The notes: a model not told the origin generated them from the sequence alone. DNA of 64,000 bases from an uncultured Flavobacteriales bacterium (GCA_937899835.1 CALCCE010000095.1:49932-113931); one strand, 5' to 3'; positions 8,579-18,346 are shown, counted from the stretch's first letter. Program-made: numbers and translations.

Positions 8579-11500
8579 CTAAAACTTCAACACAATATTA
8601 TAAGCGCTTTCCGGGGCGTTTATATTCAGTTCACAACGGCGGTTTTGAAGACGTCCTTCCGGGTTGTCTTCGCCATTGGGTTTGGTATTAGAGGCCACGG
8701 GTTGGGTTTCTCCAAACGATACATAACTAATGCGGCTTTCGCTTAAGCCTTTTGACTTCAAATAGGCCACAGCTGCCAATGCACGGCGTTCTCCCAAACT
8801 CATATTGTATTCCTCGGTGCCGATCCAGTCGGTATGGCCCGCCACGCGCAATACCACTTCTTCATTGGCCATGAGGTAATCAAACAGTTTGTCCAATTCT
8901 GCTTTGCTGGCATCTTTCAAAAAAGACTTATCGAAATCGAAGAGCAGGTTTTTAAAAACGATGGGACCTTCAGTAACTGCCGGTTGTGGATCGGGTGTTT
9001 CTTCCGTGGTAGCTTGGTTTGAAGGAGTGTCCGTAGCTTTTTCTTTGTTTACAGTAGGTTGGGTAGCCTCGGCCAGCGCTTCTTTAGTAGAAGACGACTC
9101 TGATTTAGTGATTTTCTTGGGAGCTTCTTCGGCAGGCGTTTCACCTGGTGGTTTTACTTGATCGGCTATTTCGCCCGAAGCCTCCGTGGTAGTGGTGGAA
9201 GCTATAACGGCAGCCTGTGCAATTTGATTGTCCAGTTCCGCCAATTGTTGATTCAAATAATTGTCTTCAGGTCGAATCTGAGCAGCGGCAATGTAGTTGG
9301 TGCGGGCCTTTTCAAAATCTTTTTCTTTCAGTGCCTCATCTGCTTCGGCAACTAATTGTCGGAATACAATCGCCTCTTGCTCTTTTTGACGTTGATTCTC
9401 CAAATCGGCCACCAGCCCGTCGATGGCTACCATGCGATCATTGGGATACTCTACTCCTGGTCTCAACCGAGCGGCAGCTTGATAATTCAACCGTGCCGTA
9501 GCGTAGTCTTTGTTGTCAAAAGCCTGATCGCCCAAAGCTAAATAGTTACGGTACTGATTGTTGACCTGCTCGGTTTGCCCTTCTTCGGCCATCTGCACCA
9601 TCAGCTGATCAATTTCTGTGATCTTTTGCTTGGGATACAACTCATCTTGACGCAGCTCCAATGCCAGGAGATATTCGTTTTTGGCTTTAGGATATTCGGC
9701 TTTTATAAAAGCACTGTCGCCAGCCGTAACGTAGTCTGCATAGCGCTGCTCAATGGCCATTTCACGTTCTGCCAACAAGTTATCGATTGATTTAACTTGC
9801 ATTTTGGCATAATCTCCCTCAGGTTTTAGGGCTCCCGCAGCCTGGTAGTTGAGCCGTGCCTTGGCCAGGTCGTCAGATTCCAAATTGGCATTGGCTTGGT
9901 CAATCAATTGCTGATAAGCAATGTCTTTTTCAGAATATTCGGCTAAATCCACCTGTTTGCGTTCTCCAAGGTCCAAAACACTGAGATAAGCCATGTAGTG
10001 ATAGGTTGCAGTATCACTTTGGGTCACTTGATTTGGCAACCGATCTACATAATCGGAGTAAAGCGAATCCATCAATAGCCGGTCAGCTTTGCCACTTGGT
10101 CCGGTAAAGGAAGAACTTTGATAGTTGGACTTGACTACCGATTCGATATCGAAAAAAGCATCGTTGAAACGGGCAATTTGCGAAATGGGTTGGTTCGCCG
10201 AATCTCTGATGGTAAGCAGTTGAACTTCTTGATAGAGGTGATAGTACTCACATTGGCGAGGTACTGAAAAGCGCCCTTCGTTGATTAAAGACTCCCCGGA
10301 AGTAATTGCTACGTCATACGTTCTGCGGGTAGGAAGCCGCATCAGGTACTTGCCAGTTTGTGGGTCAGAACTGAACGTATAGCTCTGTTGGGTCTCGGTA
10401 TCGGTTACTTTAATCCGCGCTGCTACCGGTTTTTTATCGTCTCCCGAAACGACCAACCCCCTGATTTCAGCAGTATTTACCGACAGGCATTCTTGAGAAA
10501 TTCTAAAAATGTCCATATCACCAAATCCTCCGGTACGAGAGGAAGAATAGAAACCGACCGAGCCACGGGCATTGGTGATGTAATAAATTTCATCGCCTGC
10601 CGTGTTAATGGGCGAACCCAGGTTCTCCGGTTTGCTCCAGTTGCCATTTTCCCAAACCGATTTGAAAACATCGTAGCCTCCAACAGAATTGTGCCCCTTA
10701 GATGAAAAGAACAATGTGCTTCCATCGGGGGAAATGAAAGGAGCATCTTCGTCAAAGGCAGTATTGATGTTGGGACCGAGGTTTTTCAAATCGGACCACT
10801 TGCCGTTGGGTAAGCGATTGGTATAGAAAATATCACGGCCCCCCAAACCTTCTTTGCGGTCGCTCACCACAAACATTGAACGGCCATCGTTGGAGATAAA
10901 GACGTGGGTTTCTTGAAACTTTTTGGTGTTTATCTCATCTCCCATGTCTACAGGAGGCAGCCAACCTTCTACCCCCAAATCAGAGCGCCAAATGCCATTC
11001 TGCCGGTAGATGAAAAGCTTTGTCTCATCTCCGTTATAGTTGATGGCCGCCTCATGAAAAGGAGTATTGATGGTGGAGTTCATCACCTCGTTACTCGGGT
11101 CCAGGTTGGAAGCTTTGCTCCATTCTCCCGCTTTAAAAACCGTGAAATAAATGTCTTCGAAAAATTTTTGATCGAAATAGATTTCTCCACCAGTACTTCC
11201 CGTTCTGCGAGAGGTAAATAATAAAACCGATTCATCGTCTTTGATAACCGGAGCATAATCAGGAAACTTTGAATTGATCGCAGCCCCTAAATTTTCTACT
11301 TGAATTCCAGCTTTAGGATTGTCTGCAAATGCTTTGCCATGGCGACACATGACCAAATAGCGGTTCACATCCTGTAGCAGAATCAATGCATTTCCTCGGT
11401 TGCGCGATAAGTAAGACTTGAAACTGTTGTAGGCAACGATAGCACCGTCAAAGTCGCCTTTGTAGTGCTTGGAGCGCCCGATGTAGTAAAGTATTTCAGG

Positions 11501-11830
11501 AATAGTGTCCTGTTTCGAATTTTTCAATGCCGATTCAAAGTAGGGGAGGGCCTTTTCTTTTTCAATGGGTGAGTTGTAGTAACTCAAACCTGCTCCATAG
11601 TTGTAGGCTACACTGTTGGGGTCCTCTTTCAGCAATTGCTGGTAAACTTTTTTCGCCTCCTCAAAGGCTTCTGTTTCCAGCAACTTACGGCCCTTCTTTT
11701 CCAGTTTTGCGGCCTCTTTGCTTTGCGCCATCAATCCACTGCTCAAGAGCAAGCTGAAAACCAGCAAAATGCTAGTTCGGCAAACTCTCCAAAAGAGTGT
11801 TGTGAAAGAAGGCGGAAGCTTGCTGCTCAT
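8579..11830 (-). CDS. PorE-like envelope protein: TPR, PD40 propeller, regulatory-like domain, OmpA
   Basis: 1083 residues from the ATG at 11830; a GTG at 11854 is the alternative. The signal peptide ends LLSSGLMAQ. In order come an N-terminal TPR region (about 40-170), a PD40/WD40-type propeller with repeats such as SPDGSTLFFSS (about 180-445), a carboxypeptidase-regulatory-like domain (about 450-535), four copies of a 48-residue helical module (about 635-870), a Thr/Glu/Pro linker, and a C-terminal OmpA domain. The OmpA domain keeps GHTD and the Arg of GERRA needed to bind peptidoglycan. The architecture matches PorE, the T9SS component that ties the outer-membrane complex to the cell wall, but the extra modules are not in the classic form. 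No other T9SS core gene is in the window. Confidence 0.85.
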   Translation of the reverse strand: MSSKLPPSFTTLFWRVCRTSILLVFSLLLSSGLMAQSKEAAKLEKKGRKLLETEAFEEAKKVYQQLLKEDPNSVAYNYGAGLSYYNSPIEKEKALPYFESALKNSKQDTIPEILYYIGRSKHYKGDFDGAIVAYNSFKSYLSRNRGNALILLQDVNRYLVMCRHGKAFADNPKAGIQVENLGAAINSKFPDYAPVIKDDESVLLFTSRRTGSTGGEIYFDQKFFEDIYFTVFKAGEWSKASNLDPSNEVMNSTINTPFHEAAINYNGDETKLFIYRQNGIWRSDLGVEGWLPPVDMGDEINTKKFQETHVFISNDGRSMFVVSDRKEGLGGRDIFYTNRLPNGKWSDLKNLGPNINTAFDEDAPFISPDGSTLFFSSKGHNSVGGYDVFKSVWENGNWSKPENLGSPINTAGDEIYYITNARGSVGFYSSSRTGGFGDMDIFRISQECLSVNTAEIRGLVVSGDDKKPVAARIKVTDTETQQSYTFSSDPQTGKYLMRLPTRRTYDVAITSGESLINEGRFSVPRQCEYYHLYQEVQLLTIRDSANQPISQIARFNDAFFDIESVVKSNYQSSSFTGPSGKADRLLMDSLYSDYVDRLPNQVTQSDTATYHYMAYLSVLDLGERKQVDLAEYSEKDIAYQQLIDQANANLESDDLAKARLNYQAAGALKPEGDYAKMQVKSIDNLLAEREMAIEQRYADYVTAGDSAFIKAEYPKAKNEYLLALELRQDELYPKQKITEIDQLMVQMAEEGQTEQVNNQYRNYLALGDQAFDNKDYATARLNYQAAARLRPGVEYPNDRMVAIDGLVADLENQRQKEQEAIVFRQLVAEADEALKEKDFEKARTNYIAAAQIRPEDNYLNQQLAELDNQIAQAAVIASTTTTEASGEIADQVKPPGETPAEEAPKKITKSESSSTKEALAEATQPTVNKEKATDTPSNQATTEETPDPQPAVTEGPIVFKNLLFDFDKSFLKDASKAELDKLFDYLMANEEVVLRVAGHTDWIGTEEYNMSLGERRALAAVAYLKSKGLSESRISYVSFGETQPVASNTKPNGEDNPEGRLQNRRCELNINAPESAYNIVLKF

Positions 11831-11867
11831 GTTGGACGAGTCCGTTACATCCACTAATGGATGCTAA

Positions 11868-11875
11868 CAAAACTA
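11868..11875 (-). promoter_or_regulatory. -7 box TAGTTTTG before the PorE-like gene
   Basis: Minus-strand TAGTTTTG, a match to TAnnTTTG, 37 bases before the ATG at 11830. It would leave only 13 bases before the GTG at 11854, which mildly favours the ATG. Confidence 0.4.
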
Positions 11876-11941
11876 TCCATAAGGGCAGCCTGTCTCTTTT
11901 AGCCTTTTCGAAATTTTAAACAGGAAACTGTTAATTGACCA

Positions 11942-14470
11942 CTAACGAGCGCGTACTCGAACGTATTGAAATTGCTCGTAAATCGACTTTCTGGCAATAG
12001 GATCGTTCCGGTATTCCGGCCCTTGGACCAACGCAAGAACATTGGAAAAAGTCACCTTGGAAGTGTTCACTCCTTTGGCCTTTAAATCAGCGATTAGCCG
12101 CTCTCGGGCGCGTTTTGCCCGAATGTCAGACAAGTTTTCGTTGGTTTTGTACGTAGCTGTCGGCACCTTAGAAGCACTGGCTTCGATAGAGACATTGGCC
12201 TCACCGTTCACTTCAATCAAAAGGGCCACTCCATCTACAAAATCACGCCATTTTTCCTCTGAAGCATTGACCCGGTTTTTGTTGTAGGTAAAGTAACGTT
12301 CGTAGTTTACAGGTGGAGCTTTGGGTGTTTCTTGCGCTTGTGCCACCGTCTGTTTCCCTTTGTCTATCGGATCAACGCCACCATCCGATTTTTGAACCAC
12401 CATTGCGCTATCCTTACCCGCGCTGGTATCGTTTAGCATCACCAGCTCCTTAGGCGTAGGTTCCCGGAAGGTAAAATCTTCTGCTTCGCCGGTAGTTACC
12501 AATGTGCGGGTCACTTCGCCGGTGTTGAAATCTGTTTCTTCGTCTACGTCCACCAAATCTACCCGCAGTCGAGCCAGAGGGGTATCGTCCTCATTAGACA
12601 GTTGCAACGATAGCGAATCGTCACCCAACTCGTGGTAGCGGAAGTAGCCTTCGCGGCTTACATATTCAGAGTATACTACTTTTCCTTGTGGGTCTACGTA
12701 GTTCATTTTCAAGCCCAGGGGCAATTCGCGGTCTTCATCTTCCAGTTGCAATTGATAGCGGATATTTTCGCTCAAAATATCGTCCATCAACACAATGACC
12801 TCCGTTTTGCTGGTATCGCCGAAAGAAACCGGACGTAACAAAATTTCACGCTTGATTTCCCTATACTCTGTTCCGGGAGGCACCGTAATGTCCTCTTCGT
12901 AAGATGTGTTCTCGTCAAATTGATAAACGATGTGGTAGTCTTTTCCCGCTGGAATAATGAATACAAAGCTGCCGTTCCGGCGGTTAGGCCGACTTTCTCC
13001 TACCAACAAGCCGTTTTTGTTGTCGGTGATGATAATCTTGGTTTCCTCCGGCAGGGTCATTCCTTTAGCAATGAGAATAAATCCTTTGAGCAAGGCAAAG
13101 CCTCCAAGATCTACCTCCACATCCTCGCGTGGTTTTTCAATCAGGTAAATGTCAGTTTTTCCAAAACCACCTTCACGGGCCGAAGAATAATAAGCACGCT
13201 CTCCGTCGGGGGTAGTGATGTAGAACACATCGTCGTCGGTGGTATTGATGGGATAACCAATGTTGGTGGGTGGCGACCAGGAACTGTCGGTACCCAGCTT
13301 AGAATAAAAAATATCGTAACCGCCCATGGTTCGGTGACCATTAGAGCTGAAGTAAAGCGTTTTATCATCCGGGTGGATGAAGGGGCCGTCCTCGTCGAAA
13401 GGCGTGTTGATGGTAGGGCCCAGGTTTTGCGCGGCACTCCATTTCCCATCGGGCAAACGGTAGCAGCGGTAAATGTCTTTCCCGCCATAGCCACCTTTAC
13501 GGGCACTTACAAAGTACAAGCGTTGTCCATCGGCTGAAACTGTTACGTGGGTTTCGTACTCACGGGTGTTGATGTCAGAACCCAACAATTCCGGAGTAGA
13601 CCAAAGGGTATCTTCCAAAGTACTCTTGTAAAGCTGACCGTTGCCATTTTGGTCTTTGTAAATGAAAATGGTTTGGCCGTCAGGAGAAATGCCAATGGTG
13701 GCATCGTGATCGTCTTTGCGGTTTATGTTCAACAACTCTGGATTGGTCCATTCGCCGGAAGCACCGCGATAGGCCACATAAATGTCCTCGTAGTAGAGTT
13801 TGTCTTCCACCTCTGTGTACTCGGAGTTGCTGCTGTCGGTGCGCAACCGGCGGGAGGTGAAAAACATAAAATTCTCGTCCAGGGAAATAACCGGGCTATA
13901 CTCTGGAAACTCAGTGTTGATGTTTTTGCTTACGTTGATGATGTTGACGTCTACTGGTGTGCTCATCAGCTCTTTGGCTACTTGACACATTTGCAACTGA
14001 CGATCAGCATCTTGTAGCAGAAAGTGTTTTTTACCGGCCTCTTTCTTGAATTTTTCGAAGCTACTGATAGCCTCGTCAATGTAATTGTTGAGGTGGTAGG
14101 TGCGGCCCAGGTAATAATAGGTGTCTACCGGAGCTTTTTTCTCTGTGTGGGAAAAGGTATCGTAATTCTTTGCAATGTTGTTACCGGCCTCTTTGAAATA
14201 AGGGAGGGCCTCTTTGCGCTCTACGCTAATGTTGAACAAACACAGCCCTACCTTGTAATTGACGTTGGCATTGCTGGGATCGTCTTCGAGCAAATCTTTC
14301 CAGATGGGGAGCGCAATGGCATAATAGCGGTCTTCCAACAATATGTTGGCCTGAGCAAAGCGATCTTTAAACGACTCTTTCTCAGTCTCTTCTGTATTTT
14401 CCTGCGCAACGGCTGAGAAACCAAGCAACAAAAGGGTAATACAAACCCAGGAGGACACAAAGTGCTTCAT
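11942..14470 (-). CDS. PD40-repeat envelope protein with degenerate OmpA-like C-terminus
   Basis: 842 residues. The ATG at 14470 gives a signal peptide ending GFSAVAQ; an in-frame extension to 14515 adds no signal and overlaps a promoter box. A TPR region is followed by a PD40 propeller with NTPFDEDGPFIHPDDKTLYFSS-type blades and then beta domains. The last 110 residues look like an OmpA domain (VSIEASASKV then NLSDIRAKRARERL), but the GHTD motif is replaced by ASAS, so the diaminopimelate-binding Asp is missing while the Arg is kept. It resembles the PorE-like neighbour over the TPR and PD40 parts, which points to an old duplication. Attachment to peptidoglycan is doubtful. Confidence 0.82.
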   Translation of the reverse strand: MKHFVSSWVCITLLLLGFSAVAQENTEETEKESFKDRFAQANILLEDRYYAIALPIWKDLLEDDPSNANVNYKVGLCLFNISVERKEALPYFKEAGNNIAKNYDTFSHTEKKAPVDTYYYLGRTYHLNNYIDEAISSFEKFKKEAGKKHFLLQDADRQLQMCQVAKELMSTPVDVNIINVSKNINTEFPEYSPVISLDENFMFFTSRRLRTDSSNSEYTEVEDKLYYEDIYVAYRGASGEWTNPELLNINRKDDHDATIGISPDGQTIFIYKDQNGNGQLYKSTLEDTLWSTPELLGSDINTREYETHVTVSADGQRLYFVSARKGGYGGKDIYRCYRLPDGKWSAAQNLGPTINTPFDEDGPFIHPDDKTLYFSSNGHRTMGGYDIFYSKLGTDSSWSPPTNIGYPINTTDDDVFYITTPDGERAYYSSAREGGFGKTDIYLIEKPREDVEVDLGGFALLKGFILIAKGMTLPEETKIIITDNKNGLLVGESRPNRRNGSFVFIIPAGKDYHIVYQFDENTSYEEDITVPPGTEYREIKREILLRPVSFGDTSKTEVIVLMDDILSENIRYQLQLEDEDRELPLGLKMNYVDPQGKVVYSEYVSREGYFRYHELGDDSLSLQLSNEDDTPLARLRVDLVDVDEETDFNTGEVTRTLVTTGEAEDFTFREPTPKELVMLNDTSAGKDSAMVVQKSDGGVDPIDKGKQTVAQAQETPKAPPVNYERYFTYNKNRVNASEEKWRDFVDGVALLIEVNGEANVSIEASASKVPTATYKTNENLSDIRAKRARERLIADLKAKGVNTSKVTFSNVLALVQGPEYRNDPIARKSIYEQFQYVRVRAR

Positions 14471-14512
14471 AAGGAATGGAATAGGCAGTCTAATGGCGTA
14501 GAGTAGCCTTGC

Positions 14513-14520
14513 CAAAAATA
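14513..14520 (-). promoter_or_regulatory. -7 box TATTTTTG before the second PD40 gene
   Basis: Minus-strand TATTTTTG, 42 bases before the ATG at 14470. It overlaps the upstream in-frame start at 14515 and so supports 14470. Confidence 0.45.
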
Positions 14521-14585
14521 TTCGATTAGGTACCCTTACGAGAGTATCCTCAACAAAGTTCCTAACAGTGGGCAGTTAGTGAGAA

Positions 14586-15962
14586 TTAGATGTCCCGATC
14601 GATGTTGAACTGTTCCAGGTAATCGGCTACCCGGCGTACGAACATCCCTCCCAAAGCACCATCTACCACGCGGTGATCGTAACTGTGGGACAAGAACATC
14701 ATGTGGCGAATACCAATGGTATCGCCGTGTGGCGTTTCAATCACAACCGGCTTTTTGCGAATAGCACCAGTAGCCATGATGGCCACTTGTGGCTGGTTGA
14801 TAATCGGGGTACCCATCACGTTACCGAAGGTCCCCACATTAGTGACAGTGTAGGTGCCGCCTTGAATTTCGTCGGCCGCCAATTTATTGGCCCGAGCCCG
14901 ATTGGCGAGGTCATTCACCGTTTTGGCAAGACCAACAAGGTTGAGCCGATCGGCATTTTTGATCACCGGCACAATAAGGTTGCCACTCGGAAGCGCAGCC
15001 GCCATGCCCACATTGATGGATTTTTTGCGCACAATGTTGTTGCCGTCCACCGAGATGTTGATCATCGGAAAATCTTTGATCGCTTTGACAATAGCTTCTA
15101 TGAAAAGCGGGGTGAAGGTGATTTTCTCTCCTTCACGTTCTTGAAATTTTTTCTTGACACGGTTTCGCCACAACACCAGGTTGGTCACGTCAGCCTCTAC
15201 AAAAGAGGTAACGTGTGGAGAAGTCTGCATGCTTTTCACCATGTGATCAGCAATCAACTTGCGCATCCGGTCCATTTCAATAATTTCTACATCACCATTT
15301 ACTGAAGTGGCGGGAGCAGGAGCAGCAGTTGGAGTTGGAGCAGCTTTCGCGGTTGGAGCAGGAGCTGCCGGTGCGGGTGGCGCTACCGTGGTAGCGGCAT
15401 GAGCAGCAACGGGTGCACTGCCGTTGGCGGGCCGGTTGGCCACGTAGTTCAACAAATCTTTTTTGGTGAGGCGACCGTTCGCCCCGGATCCAGGTACCCG
15501 ATCAAGTTCATCGCGGGAGATACCTTCCGTTTTGGCAATGTTGCGCACCAACGGAGAATAAAAGCGGTCTCCTCCGCTGAAATCAGCAGTGGTGACGGTG
15601 GTAATGGCTTCTTGAACGCTTTGATTGGCAATTGCCGCTGCTGCTACTTCCTGGGTGGCTTCTAACGCTTCTACTACCGGTGCGGCAGGAGCGGAAACAC
15701 CGTTAGACGATGGCGCATCAACGTCTGAACTAATGATGGCAATAACTTCACCCACTTGGGCTACTTCGTCTACATCCTTTAAAATTTCGACCAAAGTTCC
15801 ACTGGCAGGAGAAGGCAACTCGTTGTCCACCTTATCAGTTGCAATTTCTACAATTGATTCTTCAGCTTCTACGGTTTCGCCGACGGATTTCAACCATGAG
15901 GTAACGGTACCTTCGGTAACACTTTCCCCCATTTTTGGCATCAAAACTTCAATACGGGCCAT
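14586..15962 (-). CDS. 2-oxoacid dehydrogenase E2 (lipoyl acyltransferase)
   Basis: 458 residues from the ATG at 15962, which opens with the lipoyl domain itself. Lys in ATDKVDNE (about residue 43) is the lipoylation site. After an Ala-rich linker comes the E3-binding domain (SPLVRNIAKTEGIS... GRLTKKDLLNYV, about 136-175), a long Ala/Pro hinge, and the catalytic acyltransferase domain ending HSYDHRVVDGALGG with the active His and Asp. The protein moves acyl groups from E1 to CoA. The matching fused E1 is about 40 kb away at 56383-58383; no E3 is in the window. The substrate (pyruvate or branched-chain) cannot be fixed. Confidence 0.95.
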   Translation of the reverse strand: MARIEVLMPKMGESVTEGTVTSWLKSVGETVEAEESIVEIATDKVDNELPSPASGTLVEILKDVDEVAQVGEVIAIISSDVDAPSSNGVSAPAAPVVEALEATQEVAAAAIANQSVQEAITTVTTADFSGGDRFYSPLVRNIAKTEGISRDELDRVPGSGANGRLTKKDLLNYVANRPANGSAPVAAHAATTVAPPAPAAPAPTAKAAPTPTAAPAPATSVNGDVEIIEMDRMRKLIADHMVKSMQTSPHVTSFVEADVTNLVLWRNRVKKKFQEREGEKITFTPLFIEAIVKAIKDFPMINISVDGNNIVRKKSINVGMAAALPSGNLIVPVIKNADRLNLVGLAKTVNDLANRARANKLAADEIQGGTYTVTNVGTFGNVMGTPIINQPQVAIMATGAIRKKPVVIETPHGDTIGIRHMMFLSHSYDHRVVDGALGGMFVRRVADYLEQFNIDRDI

Positions 15963-15995
15963 CTTGATAAAATTTGTTTTTCCTGGATTGGACCG

Positions 15996-16025
15996 CAAAA
16001 ATACTCTAAAACTTTCGTATCTCAA
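15996..16025 (-). promoter_or_regulatory. Promoter of the E2 gene, TTG-N19-TATTTTTG
   Basis: On the minus strand TTG at 16025-16023 is followed after 19 bases by TATTTTTG at 16003-15996, the full Bacteroidetes promoter form. It ends 33 bases before the E2 ATG at 15962 and lies inside an upstream in-frame extension to 16025, which rules that extension out. Confidence 0.65.
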
Positions 16026-16062
16026 TGCAGATAAGCCAGCATCCTGCTCCGCTATTCGGTGC

Positions 16063-16092
16063 TTGCGCTACTCGTTTATTCCGCTAATTTTG
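16063..16092 (+). promoter_or_regulatory. Promoter of the PhyH gene, TTG-N19-TAATTTTG
   Basis: TTG at 16063-16065, 19-base spacer, then TAATTTTG at 16085-16092, which ends 13 bases before the ATG at 16106. It forms a back-to-back pair with the E2 promoter; the two -33 boxes lie 37 bases apart. Confidence 0.65.
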
Positions 16093-16105
16093 GGGTGCTG
16101 TAAGC

Positions 16106-17071
16106 ATGAAACTGATACAGAAATACGGATATCTTTTTCGTCGAATGCGCCTGGTGCATTACCTCCACAATTGGATGAACCGCGATGCATTAGCCTATTT
16201 GAAGCCAATGTATCGTAAAGCCGGACTTCAAAAAAGTGTGCTTTCGAGTATTTCGCATAAAGATTTTAAAAAACACGCCCTTCCCGAAACCCTGCCTTGG
16301 TTAGACCGTCCCGAGGCCTTGTCGGCCATCAACCAACGGCAGGAGGAATGGGATGCTGAAACCGAAACCCGCTTAAAGCAATGGGTAGAAAAAGGCTACC
16401 TCGTATTGGAAAAAGGCGTACCGGAAACATTAGTAGACGGCATCAACCAAGATGTGGAACACATTATTGAGCGTGGTTTGCTCCCATTTCACTTTTCCAA
16501 TACCCGGGTGATGAATTGCATCTTGCATTCCGAAGCCTTGAAGCAGTTGGTAAAATCGCCAATTCTGGAACGTTGGTTGCCACTATTGTTGGGGCGAAAA
16601 GTGAAGCCTTTCCAAACCATGAATTTCTTAGTGGGGAGCAAAGCCCGCGCCCACTCCGATACCATTCACATGACCACCGAACCCCTGGGGTACCTCATTG
16701 CCATTTGGGTGGCGCTCGAAGACATCCATCCCGACAGTGGTCCGGTGTTTTATTATCCAGGAAGCCACAAGTTGCCCTACGTCTTATCCAAAGGATTTGA
16801 TACCGGTAACACTTCGCTCACCGTAGGCAAGCATTACTATGAAAACTACCTGGACCACATTGAAGAAATGATGGAAAAAGAAGGGTATGAAAAAGAAGTA
16901 TTGATAGCCAAGAAAGGCGATATCTTAATTTGGCACGGCAACCTTATCCACGGTGGAACGCCGGTCATCAACCCGGAACTGTCCAGAAAAAGCCTCGTGA
17001 TCCACTATTTTGCTGAAGATGTGATTTGTTACCACGAATTGACCCAGCGCCCGGCCATTCCCGTGATTTAG
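16106..17071 (+). CDS. Phytanoyl-CoA dioxygenase (PhyH) family protein
   Basis: 321 residues. It is an Fe(II)/2-oxoglutarate-dependent oxygenase: the metal triad is His183 and Asp185 (ARAHSDTIH) with His282 (GNLIHGGTPV), and Arg294 would hold 2-oxoglutarate. SGPVFYYPGSHKLPY is the usual PhyH core. The N-terminal 60 residues are basic and helical. Family members hydroxylate lipids, natural products and small amines; no substrate can be inferred. It has its own promoter, divergent from the E2 gene, and its 3' end faces the GDPD gene with a 5-base gap. Confidence 0.9.
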   Translation: MKLIQKYGYLFRRMRLVHYLHNWMNRDALAYLKPMYRKAGLQKSVLSSISHKDFKKHALPETLPWLDRPEALSAINQRQEEWDAETETRLKQWVEKGYLVLEKGVPETLVDGINQDVEHIIERGLLPFHFSNTRVMNCILHSEALKQLVKSPILERWLPLLLGRKVKPFQTMNFLVGSKARAHSDTIHMTTEPLGYLIAIWVALEDIHPDSGPVFYYPGSHKLPYVLSKGFDTGNTSLTVGKHYYENYLDHIEEMMEKEGYEKEVLIAKKGDILIWHGNLIHGGTPVINPELSRKSLVIHYFAEDVICYHELTQRPAIPVI

Positions 17072-17076
17072 GAGTT

Positions 17077-17829
17077 TCAATTGGCCAAATGTGGGTGGTC
17101 GGTAATGATACCGTCTACGCCTCTTTTCAACAGTTTTTGCATTCGTTTTGGACGGTTCACCGTCCAAACGTTCAGGGGTTTGTTCAACTGGTGAAACTCA
17201 CGAACGATCCTTCGACTGGCAAACTGATGGTTGATGCTGAACTCCTTGACCCAATGGTAGCGCTTCAGACTCCCAATGCGCCACCGGGTATCGCGGTACG
17301 CCGGCAGATAGGGCAACTTAAACTCCAACAATTTGTGATAGTTCAAAGCTGGTGCCAATTCGTGCAGGCGAAAGAGCACCCGATCATCAAAAGATTGCAA
17401 AATTACCCAGGAGGTCGCCTTGTGACGCAGAATCAGGTCGATGATCCGCGCTTCAATACCGGGATAGCTTGCGGATCCCGCTTTCACCTCAATCACTAAT
17501 TGTGCTTTACCGCCCACCAAAGCCAACACTTCGTCGAGGGTGGGAATGCGCTCGGCTGGAAAGGTGGTCTCCTTGCCTACTTTCAGTTGTTTGAGCTCAG
17601 AAAGGTTGAAATGAGTGAGTGTACCACGCCCGGTAGTGGTGCGGTTCAATGTACGATCGTGCAGAACAATGACCTCGCCATCTTTTGATTGGCGCACATC
17701 AATCTCTATCCGATCGGCATTGGTAGCCAATCCTTTGCGCACAGCGGAAAGGGTGTTTTCTGGGGCCAGTCCAGCGGCTCCCCGGTGGCTCGTGAGCTTG
17801 TAGAAGCGCTGACCTTGCCGCCCTTTCAT
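17077..17829 (-). CDS. Glycerophosphodiester phosphodiesterase
   Basis: 250 residues, no signal peptide. The GDPD TIM barrel is complete: His15-Arg16 (SHRGAAG), Glu24 (APENT), Glu42 and Asp44 (IEIDVRQSKDG) and His57 (VLHDRTLNRTT). It hydrolyses deacylated phospholipids to glycerol-3-phosphate and an alcohol, here probably in the cytoplasm. The gene starts 25 bases after the end of the lipoprotein gene upstream on the same strand. No promoter box was seen in that gap, so the two may be co-transcribed. Confidence 0.93.
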   Translation of the reverse strand: MKGRQGQRFYKLTSHRGAAGLAPENTLSAVRKGLATNADRIEIDVRQSKDGEVIVLHDRTLNRTTTGRGTLTHFNLSELKQLKVGKETTFPAERIPTLDEVLALVGGKAQLVIEVKAGSASYPGIEARIIDLILRHKATSWVILQSFDDRVLFRLHELAPALNYHKLLEFKLPYLPAYRDTRWRIGSLKRYHWVKEFSINHQFASRRIVREFHQLNKPLNVWTVNRPKRMQKLLKRGVDGIITDHPHLAN

Positions 17830-17854
17830 GGAAGCTTAGAAATATACTTTAAGC

Positions 17855-18346
17855 CTATTGGTCTGTAAACAGCACGTTATTGAACGTACCGTTGGTGATC
17901 GAAACCGTATCGATGGGTACCGAAAGGCTAAAGGCATCAAAAGAGAACGTACCCGACAAGCGGTTGTTGGAAGTGCTCAAGCTGGTAATTTCAAAATTAC
18001 CGGATACAGGCACGTATTGAGTAGTGTCATTATTGGTTACGATGCGCACCAATGCACCACCACTGGGGCTGGCGATGGTGAAATCGTAATTGCCTTGGGT
18101 AGTACCGTTGGCAGTAAGAATAATGGTTCTGGTTTGGTCGGTAGTAACACCGGTGATTACAGTAGCTCCATTGGAACGTACTGCTCCGGGGGCATCTGCC
18201 GACCATGCGGTCCCATCAATGTCGGCATCCATAGAGCCAATCAATTGTTCGGTTACTTGTTCGATTGGATCATCATCGTCACCGCATGCAGCAAACATTA
18301 CCAAACATGCAACCAAAGTAATTCCAGAGATTAGAAAGCGTTTCAT
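17855..18346 (-). CDS. Small lipoprotein, DUF6252-like beta protein
   Basis: 163 residues. The lipobox is MFAAC with Cys21, followed by an unusually acidic GDDDD. The mature part carries DIDGTAWSADAPGAV, then several beta strands ending ITNGTFNNVLF, the pattern of small Bacteroidetes surface lipoproteins grouped as DUF6252. Function unknown. It lies between the GDPD and an OmpA protein on the same strand, and has its own -7 box. Confidence 0.72.
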   Translation of the reverse strand: MKRFLISGITLVACLVMFAACGDDDDPIEQVTEQLIGSMDADIDGTAWSADAPGAVRSNGATVITGVTTDQTRTIILTANGTTQGNYDFTIASPSGGALVRIVTNNDTTQYVPVSGNFEITSLSTSNNRLSGTFSFDAFSLSVPIDTVSITNGTFNNVLFTDQ

